The translations under genes were made by a program, and so were the position numbers. A DNA stretch of 29,769 nucleotides, from positions 1-29,769 of the IMG/VR virus record IMGVR_UViG_3300030333_001619. The stretch is one strand, 5' to 3'. Source of the stretch: a virus. The stretch's first letter is position 1. Every line of letters starts with the position of its first letter. Positions 1 to 5,739 of this stretch are shown here, in pieces. The notes under the pieces were generated by a model. The model did not search any database, was not told the origin of the DNA, and worked only from the letters and a program-made list of their open reading frames with translations.

Positions 1-54
1 GAAAAGTATCGTAAATTGAAAGAAGAATACAAGAAAAGGAGGAAGAAGAAATGA
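1..54 (+). CDS. C-terminal end of an upstream gene (partial)
   Basis: An open frame enters from the left edge in frame 1 and stops at TGA 52-54. It encodes 17 residues, EKYRKLKEEYKKRRKKK, an extremely basic tail that would suit a nucleic-acid-binding protein. Its stop overlaps the start of the next gene as ATGA at 51-54, and the Shine-Dalgarno of that gene (AAGGAGG, 36-42) lies inside this coding end, which is the coupling pattern of the whole left operon. Too little is present to name the protein. Confidence 0.6.
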   Translation, partial: EKYRKLKEEYKKRRKKK

Positions 55-263
55 GAGTATGGTCAGCAACATGGTGTATCCCATGTAAACAAGTTAAAGC
101 ATGGTTAGCACGAAACCCTGATGTGTCAGTTCAACTTATGGATGTGGATAAAGATAAACCACCTTCTGACATTAGAACCGTTCCTACATTAGAGACTGAT
201 GATGGACAGTTCATTCGTGGGCCAAGTGAAATAATCAAGTTCTTACAGGAGACAAAACAATGA
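51..263 (+). CDS. Mini thioredoxin/glutaredoxin-like protein
   Basis: A 70-residue protein with a redox motif C9-I-P-C12 preceded by W8, directly after a first beta strand (MRVWSATW), and a TVPT motif with Pro45 at the expected cis-proline position, followed by a beta hairpin (LETDDGQFIRG) and a last helix. This is the minimal thioredoxin fold, shorter than cellular thioredoxins (about 105) and close to viral glutaredoxins. Expected role is thiol-disulfide exchange in the cytoplasm, for example as electron donor to a ribonucleotide reductase; that partner is not in the window, so the role is inferred. The start is ATG 51 with AAGGAGG eight bases upstream. Its stop overlaps the next gene as ATGA. 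Confidence 0.82.
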   Translation: MRVWSATWCIPCKQVKAWLARNPDVSVQLMDVDKDKPPSDIRTVPTLETDDGQFIRGPSEIIKFLQETKQ

Positions 264-631
264 GTGATGAAACAATAACAATTGATGATAGAGTAAAAAC
301 AATGTTGAAAGATAAAGACTGGACTTTTGCAGAATTGCAGAATATGACAAGTGTTGTAGAAGGATTTGCAGATGCAATCTACGCAGAACTATCTGCTAAG
401 GAAAAGTTGGATTTAGTGTGGGAAGACATAGGACAGGAGTTCTATTCTATCGCATCAACTAAGTTGAAGGAGTCAGTAGCAAACGCAGTCAAAGCAGAAC
501 TAACAACTGCTAAAATTAATTTTAATAAAAAGGAGGACAATACAAATGAAGTTTCCGAGAGTAGTGTGGGCGGGAAGTCATCTAAGACACGCACCACAGA
601 TGAGAAGAAAAGTAGTAAAAACAAAAAGTGA
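260..631 (+). CDS. Hypothetical helical protein with lysine-rich tail
   Basis: A 123-residue protein that I do not recognise. Residues 1-85 look mainly alpha-helical and acidic (EGFADAIYAELSAKEKL, then a WEDIGQEFYSIA segment); the last 35 residues are low-complexity Ser/Thr/Lys and end in SSKNKK. There is no cysteine, signal peptide or membrane span. The start ATG overlaps the previous stop (ATGA) and has AGGAG at 247-251. The last 86 bases overlap the primase gene in another frame, so the disordered Ser/Lys tail may partly be dictated by the primase N-terminus. Its place next to the primase suggests a replication accessory factor, but nothing in the protein proves it. Confidence 0.7.
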   Translation: MSDETITIDDRVKTMLKDKDWTFAELQNMTSVVEGFADAIYAELSAKEKLDLVWEDIGQEFYSIASTKLKESVANAVKAELTTAKINFNKKEDNTNEVSESSVGGKSSKTRTTDEKKSSKNKK

Positions 632-1544
632 GTTTCTTGATTGGTTCAACCAATTCAATGGAAAGATGAATTGTTATACGACAGTCTATGACTTTGAGGA
701 TATCAATGATAATACTCAGATTGATTCATCTGTTATACTGGATAGAATGTTCTTGGATTTTGATGCACATGGCAAACCACTTGAACTTGCTCACAAGGAT
801 TTTGTCGAAGTGGCTAAGAAGTTAGAATCACAAGACATTATGTTCAGAAGTTATTTCAGTGGTAAAGGCTTCCACATAATTGCACTAGGAGAGCGAGTAA
901 ATGATATCCGGTGCATTCAGCAGTATTATACCGAGTTGGCTAAAGACCATCCTACTTTGGATAGTAGTGGGATTCAGATAAATCGTTTGAGAAGAATACC
1001 CAACTCAATGAATCTAAGCACTACCTATGATGGAGACAAGTCTTATTTTTGTATTCCAATCAACTACAAGTTGGAAGATTTAGATTTGATACTGCAATCA
1101 GCAAAGAATATTGTTCCGTTGGATATCAAGTATGGTTCAAAGAGAATTAGATTTCCAACAGTAGAACCGATTGAGGCTTCTGACATTGAAGTTGAAATGC
1201 CTAAGCCTGTTGGTAGTTTGCCAATACTACCGTGTTTACATAACTCAATTATGGTTGAAAATCCAAGCCACAATGCAAGAGTGTATCTCATACATTGGTG
1301 GAGAGATTTGCTTACAGGTAGAGAAAGAAACATTTCACTTGAACAACAAGAAAAAGTAATTGATACTATTATGGTTGAGTTAGAGAAGATTGCTTCTCTT
1401 GATGAAGTTTGGTTAGATTGGAATTATGATGTTACTAAGATGTATGTTAGTGGTATAGTTTCTAAAGGATATCACACTCCGAGTTGTGATAAACTAATTG
1501 CACAAGGGTATTGCCCCGGAAAATGTTGGAGGTATGTAGATTGA
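546..1544 (+). CDS. Archaeo-eukaryotic primase: PriS catalytic domain fused to PriL-type Fe-S C-terminus
   Basis: A 332-residue protein expected to make primers for viral DNA replication. Catalytic motifs of the AEP superfamily are visible: D71-F-D73 (metal-binding DxD, in MFLDFDAHG), S105-G-K-G-F-H110 (the SxH nucleotide-binding motif) and D139 followed by R147-L-R-R-I-P-N-S (third motif and substrate arginines). The C-terminal third carries C230 (in LPILPCLHNS), then C314, C323 and C327 (in PSCDKLIAQGYCPGKC). The order, one Cys after a proline, about 80 residues, then three clustered Cys, matches the 4Fe-4S domain of the archaeal/eukaryotic large primase subunit. A single-chain PriS-PriL fusion is therefore inferred, as in some archaeal plasmid primases. 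The start ATG 546 has AAGGAGG seven to eight bases upstream, despite an 86-base overlap with the previous gene. Confidence 0.85.
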   Translation: MKFPRVVWAGSHLRHAPQMRRKVVKTKSEFLDWFNQFNGKMNCYTTVYDFEDINDNTQIDSSVILDRMFLDFDAHGKPLELAHKDFVEVAKKLESQDIMFRSYFSGKGFHIIALGERVNDIRCIQQYYTELAKDHPTLDSSGIQINRLRRIPNSMNLSTTYDGDKSYFCIPINYKLEDLDLILQSAKNIVPLDIKYGSKRIRFPTVEPIEASDIEVEMPKPVGSLPILPCLHNSIMVENPSHNARVYLIHWWRDLLTGRERNISLEQQEKVIDTIMVELEKIASLDEVWLDWNYDVTKMYVSGIVSKGYHTPSCDKLIAQGYCPGKCWRYVD

Positions 1545-1693
1545 GAAGATATACTTGTAAGTTATGTGATAGAACATTTGAAGGAGTTGGAAGCAAAGGC
1601 ATTGGTCATGTCTTATCTAAAGGCGGAGTCTGTTGTGATGAGTGTAACTACACAAAGGTATTACCTGCAAGAATGAGAGGTGAACATCTATGA
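1541..1693 (+). CDS. Small zinc-ribbon protein (TTG start)
   Basis: A 50-residue protein with two CxxC knuckles, C6-K-L-C9 and C32-D-E-C35 (plus C31), typical of a zinc ribbon; the rest is basic (MRRYTCKLC at the start, PARMRGEHL at the end). The start is set by the sequence: TTG 1541 forms TTGA with the primase stop and has GGAGGT at 1528-1533, seven bases upstream. An earlier TTG at 1511 in the same frame has no such site. It could bind nucleic acid or assist the primase; no enzyme motif is present. Confidence 0.75.
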   Translation: MRRYTCKLCDRTFEGVGSKGIGHVLSKGGVCCDECNYTKVLPARMRGEHL

Positions 1694-1809
1694 AATGTTC
1701 TTGCGGAAGAAAATGGAATCAAACAGACTGGCACTATGGAAAATGTGCTGAATGTATGAAGCCACTAACACTTGAACAGTGGATGTATTTGAAGGAGAAT
1801 TTTAGATGA
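1690..1809 (+). CDS. Cysteine-rich microprotein (39 residues)
   Basis: Translation from ATG 1690 gives a 39-residue protein beginning MKCSCGRKWNQTDW, with C3-x-C5 and C19-x-x-C22 and a Trp/aromatic-rich body, a plausible single zinc knuckle. Support for it being real: ATGA overlap with the previous stop, GAGAGGTG eight bases upstream, an ATGA overlap with the next start, and exact filling of the space between its neighbours. Function is unknown. Confidence 0.66.
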   Translation: MKCSCGRKWNQTDWHYGKCAECMKPLTLEQWMYLKENFR

Positions 1810-2027
1810 ATGAAAGAGATAGACTAAAAGAAGCAAAATCAATTATCAAAAAGAAGAGAAGTGTTGAAGATGAACTATACGATATGTTTACAATAAAACA
1901 ACTTTGCACTCTTTTGGATATACCTGAAAAAAATGGATGGCAAGGTAGAGTCGGAATCAGTAAAGCAAAATTAGCAAGGGCATTAGTATTAAAGTGGAGG
2001 GTTTCAGATGAAACTAAAAATAGATAG
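1806..2027 (+). CDS. Small basic SAP-like DNA-binding protein (tentative)
   Basis: A 73-residue basic protein. The segment from Tyr25 to about residue 62 (YDMFTIKQLCTLLDIP, a glycine-rich turn, then KAKLARALVLKW) has the helix-turn-helix spacing of SAP/Rho-N-like domains, which bind AT-rich DNA or RNA. The family call rests on pattern only. ATG 1806 overlaps the previous stop (ATGA) and has AAGGAGA at 1792-1798. It overlaps the downstream nuclease by 20 bases, so the two are probably made together. Confidence 0.6.
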   Translation: MNERDRLKEAKSIIKKKRSVEDELYDMFTIKQLCTLLDIPEKNGWQGRVGISKAKLARALVLKWRVSDETKNR

Positions 2028-2706
2028 TAGAGAAAACTCTGAGTTAACTAAGCAAGTCTTAGAAAAAGCATCTGAACTTAATATTCAAACTGAAAAGGAA
2101 TGGTTAGATATTGGTGATTATGTTTTCAACGATGTTTGTTTTGAAGCAAAGTCTTCCTTTGATTTCTTACAATCTATTGTTAACAATAGACTTTGGAATC
2201 AAATGGATAACATGGATAGAGCATTTGATAACAACATAGTTATTTTGTATGGAACAATAGAAGAAGCAATACAAACTCATCTATCTCATTCTAAATCTAC
2301 TATGCCTAAAGCAACACAGAGCGTTTTGCTAACAAAAAAGTTCTATGGTGCATTGGGAAAGATAATTTTGGATACAGATTGCACTTTATTGTGGGTTAAG
2401 AACGAAAAAATTGCGGCACAATTGATTTGTGTAGTTTGTAAGATGCAACCACATGATAGGGAAGTTTACACTCCCCGAATAGTAAAGAAACGTAAGATTA
2501 GCACAACCGATTTGAGAATTGATGTGCTAACAACGATAAAAGGTGTTAGTGAGAAGAAAGCAAAGGCTCTCATTGATACATTTGGTTCAATAATGGAAAT
2601 TGGAGAAGCCTCATCTAATGAATTGTGTGCGTTAGATGGAATTGGTAGTGTATTAGCAAAAAGAATACACGACACACTAAATTCAGAAGAAAAAATGGAG
2701 ATATAA
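2008..2706 (+). CDS. XPF/ERCC4-family structure-specific nuclease with C-terminal helix-hairpin-helix domain
   Basis: A 232-residue protein. The ERCC4 nuclease fold is seen as D6-S-R-E9, G36-D37-Y-V, then E46-A-K48-x3-D52 and R61-L-W-N-Q65, which line up with the DxRE, GDY, ERKx3D and Q of XPF, Mus81 and archaeal Hef/XPF. The middle Arg of ERKx3D is Ala here. Residues 170-225 form a tandem helix-hairpin-helix domain (TIKGVSEKKAKALIDTFGS and ALDGIGSVLAKRI), as in archaeal XPF, for binding branched DNA. No helicase domain is present. Expected to cut forks, flaps or recombination intermediates during viral replication. ATG 2008 has GGAGGG at 1996-2001. Confidence 0.88.
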   Translation: MKLKIDSRENSELTKQVLEKASELNIQTEKEWLDIGDYVFNDVCFEAKSSFDFLQSIVNNRLWNQMDNMDRAFDNNIVILYGTIEEAIQTHLSHSKSTMPKATQSVLLTKKFYGALGKIILDTDCTLLWVKNEKIAAQLICVVCKMQPHDREVYTPRIVKKRKISTTDLRIDVLTTIKGVSEKKAKALIDTFGSIMEIGEASSNELCALDGIGSVLAKRIHDTLNSEEKMEI

Positions 2707-2708
2707 AC

Positions 2709-4283
2709 ATGAGTGATAATGAAAATGAATTAAAATTAGGACAAGACGATGAATATGAAGCAGAAATAGATAGATTATACTTTGAGTCGCTTCAAGAAGG
2801 AAGAGAATACTCAAAAGCAAGTAGAATACCATCTGTTGTAGAAAAATATGTAAAAAATGCAGTAGAAGTTTCGATAAATAACGAAGTTCCCGCTATGTTG
2901 TCATTTTATTTGCTTTTAGGGCAGATTTCTAAGGATATGGTATGTATCCCTGCCGGAAAAAGAAGAATTGACACAAGAGTTCAGGTTATTTGGATGCAAA
3001 CATCAGGAACAGGTAAGACTGAGATGTATAACTTCTTTGGGCCAGTATCAAAATTGGTATTTGATGAATTGAACAGTAAATATGGTTCAGATATCAATGA
3101 TTTTGAGAAAGGATTCAAGACTATTGGTGAACATAACCGACAAGGAGCAGGTTATCAGGTAATTGAGGTTGGAGAATCAACAGATGCAGGTATGGTCGGA
3201 AGTATGGGAGAGGAAGATGAGATTGTTGTTGATGACGATACAGGAGAGACAAGAACAATACAAGTTCCAGTCCAAAATTATGGTCAACTTGAAGGTGAAG
3301 GACTTCTAATCTTTGATGAGTTTCACGATTCAGGTGTATTTAGTAAGACACAACATAGAAACAACATCATTTACTATCTAAATACTCTAATGAACACTCT
3401 TTGGGGTCAGAATTGGAGAATTAGAAAGAAGAAGTTGGAAGGTGGAGAGTTCACTTGTAATGCAAGACTATCTTCATGGGCTACTACATACATACCAAAG
3501 ACCCTAACTACTGCTATTTCAGAAACAGGGGCTATGCAACGCTCTATTATCTACATCAGGGAAGTTCCTATTGAAGAACAGAACATGATTAGAGAAACTA
3601 TTGCTGATGATTATGGTGTTATTATTGATGACGCTAAACCCATCCAACAATATGCTGATGCTTTTGTGCAAATCTATGAAACTCTAAGAGAACACTACAT
3701 AGAAAACGGTGAAGACCCGTTAAAAACTGTAACTTTTGCAAAAGGATTCAATCAAGCAATAAAGAATGAAACCTTCAAGTTTCAACAGTTTGTGCAGAAT
3801 AGTAGACCCGCAGTTATGGAGGTTGCAAACAACTTCATTACCCGTATGCAGGGAATGATGGTTAAATTAGCCGTTATTTCTTGTATTGCTGAATCGGGAA
3901 CTGTCATCAAAAACAAGGATAAGCGTTTTATCGTAACTGAAAAACACGTTAGGCAGGGCGCATATCTTACTCGACAATGCTATAAGTCGCTTGTGTCGTG
4001 GCTTGACTTAGCACTAAAGGCTGAAAGGAAGTCGCTTCAAGAAAGAGCCATGCTAGGAGAGTTTAAGAAAGCGTTTGTTAAATTATCGCAAACACCCGAA
4101 GCAAGAACAATTGATGGGGAACGATGGATAAATAAAACTACATTATTTCAGCATATTATGACTTTAACAAGAAGAGGACAAGCCCAAGTGTATAGAAATT
4201 ACAAGGAAGTATCAGAACATTTTGATGAGAAGAGGGTTGGAAGATACGGATATGTTAAACTAAAAAGGAGTGAAAACCAATGA
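2709..4283 (+). CDS. P-loop ATPase, probable viral replicative helicase (DUF3987-like)
   Basis: A 524-residue protein. Walker A is Q97-T-S-G-T-G-K-T104, and Walker B is G-L-L-I-F-D203-E204-F-H-D. An acidic insertion lies between them at about 165-182 (GEEDEIVVDDDTGET). Later come a polar sensor-like strand (SSWATTYIP) and GAMQRSIIYIREVP, whose Arg could act as arginine finger. The helical N-terminus (SRIPSVVEKYVKNA, then PAMLSFYLLLGQIS) resembles that of phage DUF3987-type helicases. The last 70 residues look like a winged helix. It sits three bases after the nuclease and next to the primase, where the replicative helicase is expected. The exact ATPase clade cannot be fixed by eye; an AAA+ remodelling ATPase is the alternative. 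Confidence 0.72.
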   Translation: MSDNENELKLGQDDEYEAEIDRLYFESLQEGREYSKASRIPSVVEKYVKNAVEVSINNEVPAMLSFYLLLGQISKDMVCIPAGKRRIDTRVQVIWMQTSGTGKTEMYNFFGPVSKLVFDELNSKYGSDINDFEKGFKTIGEHNRQGAGYQVIEVGESTDAGMVGSMGEEDEIVVDDDTGETRTIQVPVQNYGQLEGEGLLIFDEFHDSGVFSKTQHRNNIIYYLNTLMNTLWGQNWRIRKKKLEGGEFTCNARLSSWATTYIPKTLTTAISETGAMQRSIIYIREVPIEEQNMIRETIADDYGVIIDDAKPIQQYADAFVQIYETLREHYIENGEDPLKTVTFAKGFNQAIKNETFKFQQFVQNSRPAVMEVANNFITRMQGMMVKLAVISCIAESGTVIKNKDKRFIVTEKHVRQGAYLTRQCYKSLVSWLDLALKAERKSLQERAMLGEFKKAFVKLSQTPEARTIDGERWINKTTLFQHIMTLTRRGQAQVYRNYKEVSEHFDEKRVGRYGYVKLKRSENQ

Positions 4284-4528
4284 GTAAAATAACGGTAGAA
4301 AATCAATACTTAGTATTTGATGTAAGAGAAGGCCCAAAAGTAATAATCGAACAACTGAACGCATTTGGAGCAGAAGGTTGGAGATTGGCGGCAATGTTGA
4401 ATGTCGGAGAAACACAATTAGTAGGATTCTTAACAAAAGAAAACCGAAAGGATGCCCCTGACCCTAAACAATCAGAAGCAGATAAAATTGCATCTATATG
4501 GACTGCATCAAACAAGGATGATGAATGA
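4280..4528 (+). CDS. DUF4177-like small protein
   Basis: An 82-residue protein with the signature I-I-E-Q-L-N-A-F-G-A-E-G-W-R-L, followed by a strand, a short turn and a second strand (TQLVGFLTKE). This is the pattern of the DUF4177 family (strand, helix ending LNxxGxEGW, two strands), small proteins of unknown function common in phages and bacteria. The last 30 residues are polar. ATG 4280 forms ATGA with the helicase stop and has AAGGAG at 4265-4270. No function is proposed beyond co-expression with replication genes. Confidence 0.74.
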   Translation: MSKITVENQYLVFDVREGPKVIIEQLNAFGAEGWRLAAMLNVGETQLVGFLTKENRKDAPDPKQSEADKIASIWTASNKDDE

Positions 4529-5121
4529 TGTCTGTTTTAGCAATTGACTTAGAAACAAAGAACTTCTCCTATGAAATTGGAGGATGGGACAATACCCATA
4601 TGTTTCTTGTATCAACTGTTTGCACATGGGATGGCGACAAGGGAACGATATACATTGATAAAGCGGTAGATGATTTAGCCAAAAGCAATGTTCAGATTAA
4701 ACCATTATCTGATTTGAAGTTTGATTTAGATGAACACTTCCAAAAAGGAGGAGTTCTGTTAGGACACAATATTCGTAATTTTGACCTACCCGTTTTGAAG
4801 AATGCTATGGATATCTATTGTATCAAGAAGTATTTGGATAATGAGTCATACATTGACACCAGTGCAATCCTTTCTAAAGAGTATGGTGAGAGATATTCTC
4901 TTTCTAACTTAGTTCAACATACATTGGGTAGTGATAAAATAATGGATAGTGCTGATGCTCCAATAGTTTGGAAAGCAGGTAGATATTCAGAAGTAGCAGA
5001 ATATTGTCTAAAAGACTGCGAATTGGTCTATGACCTATGGAAACATGGGGTTTCTAACAAAATGGTTAAAGGATTCTCCCTTGACGAAGAAACCGTAAAG
5101 ACATTGGAGGTGGAATGGTAA
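4525..5121 (+). CDS. DEDDy 3'-5' exonuclease (PolB-exonuclease/DnaQ-like)
   Basis: A 198-residue protein with all exonuclease motifs: Exo I D8-L-E10 in LAIDLETKNF, Exo II in LLGHNIRNFDLPVL (D87), a conserved D111-T-S, and Exo III Y160-C-L-K-D164. The Tyr at Exo III makes it DEDDy type, like the proofreading domain of family B polymerases and their stand-alone relatives. It would remove 3' ends during replication or repair; a trans-acting proofreader for a viral polymerase encoded elsewhere is possible. No polymerase domain follows. Start ATG 4525 overlaps the previous stop (ATGA); ATG 4528 is an in-frame alternative. Confidence 0.88.
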   Translation: MMSVLAIDLETKNFSYEIGGWDNTHMFLVSTVCTWDGDKGTIYIDKAVDDLAKSNVQIKPLSDLKFDLDEHFQKGGVLLGHNIRNFDLPVLKNAMDIYCIKKYLDNESYIDTSAILSKEYGERYSLSNLVQHTLGSDKIMDSADAPIVWKAGRYSEVAEYCLKDCELVYDLWKHGVSNKMVKGFSLDEETVKTLEVEW

Positions 5122-5288
5122 TGACCCCGTTTGAATGGTTAGCATGGTTTGTATTTGTGTTGGTAATTTCTCTTCTTTTCTTTGCTGCATTTGGAAACAG
5201 TAAATATTCCGAAGAAAGTATTGAAGAGTATATGGAGAAGTTGATTGAAGAAGAGAGGCAGAGAGATGGCTCTCAGAGAAACTTGTAG
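5121..5288 (+). CDS. Single-span membrane peptide (55 residues)
   Basis: Translation from ATG 5121 gives 55 residues: a hydrophobic N-terminal span (about residues 5-24, WLAWFVFVLVISLLFFAAFG) followed by a charged Glu/Arg-rich helix (SIEEYMEKLIEEERQRD). This is a one-span, probably N-out, membrane anchor. The start shares one base with the exonuclease stop (TAATG) and has GGAGG at 5106-5110. Small membrane proteins of this type occur among viral early genes, where they may attach replication or host-takeover factors to the membrane; no family is recognised. Confidence 0.68.
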   Translation: MTPFEWLAWFVFVLVISLLFFAAFGNSKYSEESIEEYMEKLIEEERQRDGSQRNL

Positions 5289-5403
5289 ATTCTGCAATCA
5301 ACCAACTATTGCAAAACGCATCAAAGGAACTTATGTTGGTAGTCTTGAGCAAATCAAGATATGGCAATGTAGGGAATGTAAAGCCTTATGGTCGGATAAT
5401 TGA
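5266..5403 (+). CDS. Small two-knuckle zinc-ribbon protein (45 residues)
   Basis: Translation from ATG 5266 gives 45 residues beginning MALRETCRFCNQPTIAKR, with C7-x-x-C10 and C35-R-E-C38 separated by a beta-rich stretch (GTYVGSLEQIKIWQ): a compact zinc ribbon. AGAGAGG lies eight to ten bases upstream. It overlaps the preceding membrane peptide by 23 bases and is the last gene of the + operon. Its final codons (GCC TTA TGG TCG GAT) are also the left arm of the terminator hairpin, so coding and termination signals share sequence. A nucleic-acid-binding or regulatory role is plausible but not shown. Confidence 0.74.
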   Translation: MALRETCRFCNQPTIAKRIKGTYVGSLEQIKIWQCRECKALWSDN

Positions 5404-5430
5404 ATCCGGCCATAGGGCCAACTTTTTTTT
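5383..5430 (+). terminator. Hairpin plus T8 terminator of the early operon
   Basis: A 15-bp stem pairs 5383-5397 with 5404-5418 (two G-T wobbles, at 5386:5415 and 5392:5409), six-base loop 5398-5403, followed after four bases by T8 at 5423-5430. The left arm is inside the last codons of the zinc-ribbon gene and the loop contains its TGA stop. The form is that of a bacterial rho-independent terminator; the T8 alone would also suit archaeal termination. Confidence 0.85.
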
Positions 5431-5502
5431 ATGCAAAAATTTCGACCCCTCAAGATTCGCATACTCCCTATTATGCGATTAATAGCAACAACTGACTATT
5501 CA

Positions 5503-5551
5503 GTGCAAAAAGTAAATTAACCTTCGGTGTTTTTTTTGCACCAGTTGGTGC
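5503..5551 (+). other. Two mutually exclusive hairpins
   Basis: GTGCAAAAA (5503-5511) is perfectly complementary to TTTTTGCAC (5533-5541), with a 21-base loop that itself contains AACC-TTC-GGT. The GCACC at 5538-5542 can instead pair with GGTGC at 5547-5551 around the loop AGTT. Both cannot form at once because they share 5538-5541. A T8 run (5530-5537) is embedded. The layout resembles a terminator/antiterminator switch or a structured RNA, but no function is demonstrated. Confidence 0.5.
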
Positions 5552-5642
5552 GGGATGGAAGATGACGGTATTAGCGTAGAACTTACGAGGTCTTGTATTG
5601 GGTGTTAAAAGTAGTAGGGGTAATAGCGAATTAGATAATCTC

Positions 5643-5673
5643 AAAAAGAAAAATCCCGATTGGAATTGGGATT
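5643..5673 (-). terminator. Probable terminator of the late (minus) operon
   Basis: Read on the minus strand, AATCCC (5673-5668) pairs with GGGATT (5657-5652) around a 10-base loop and is followed directly by TTTTCTTTTT-like sequence (the complement of 5653-5643). This is a hairpin plus T-rich tract in the right orientation to end transcripts coming from the tail genes. It lies about 210 bases past the last minus-strand stop codon at 5882. Confidence 0.7.
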
Positions 5674-5711
5674 ATTGGGATGCGCAATTGGAGGGATACG
5701 GATGTTAATTG

Positions 5712-5739
5712 CCCTATTCAAGAGCCTTCGGGCTTGGGG
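5712..5739. other. UUCG-loop hairpin
   Basis: AGCC-TTCG-GGCT at 5723-5734 forms a 4-bp stem with the stable cUUCGg tetraloop. An alternative with CAAG (5719-5722) and CTTG (5733-5736) plus CCC (5712-5714) and GGG (5737-5739) extends the stem around a two-base bulge. Such loops are common in structured RNAs and 3' ends. No T-tract follows on the + strand. Confidence 0.45.

Noticed and set aside
442-624. 60-codon minus-strand frame
   Set aside because: Complement of two overlapping + genes; Leu/Ser/Val-rich shadow of a Lys/Glu-rich coding strand.
1511-1540. Earlier TTG start for the first zinc-ribbon gene
   Set aside because: It lies well inside the primase cysteine motif and has no ribosome site, whereas TTG 1541 has GGAGGT seven bases upstream and overlaps the primase stop.
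5035-5367. 110-codon minus-strand frame
   Set aside because: It lies opposite the exonuclease end, the membrane peptide and the zinc-ribbon gene, all of which have ribosome sites and coupled starts; no ribosome site on the minus strand.
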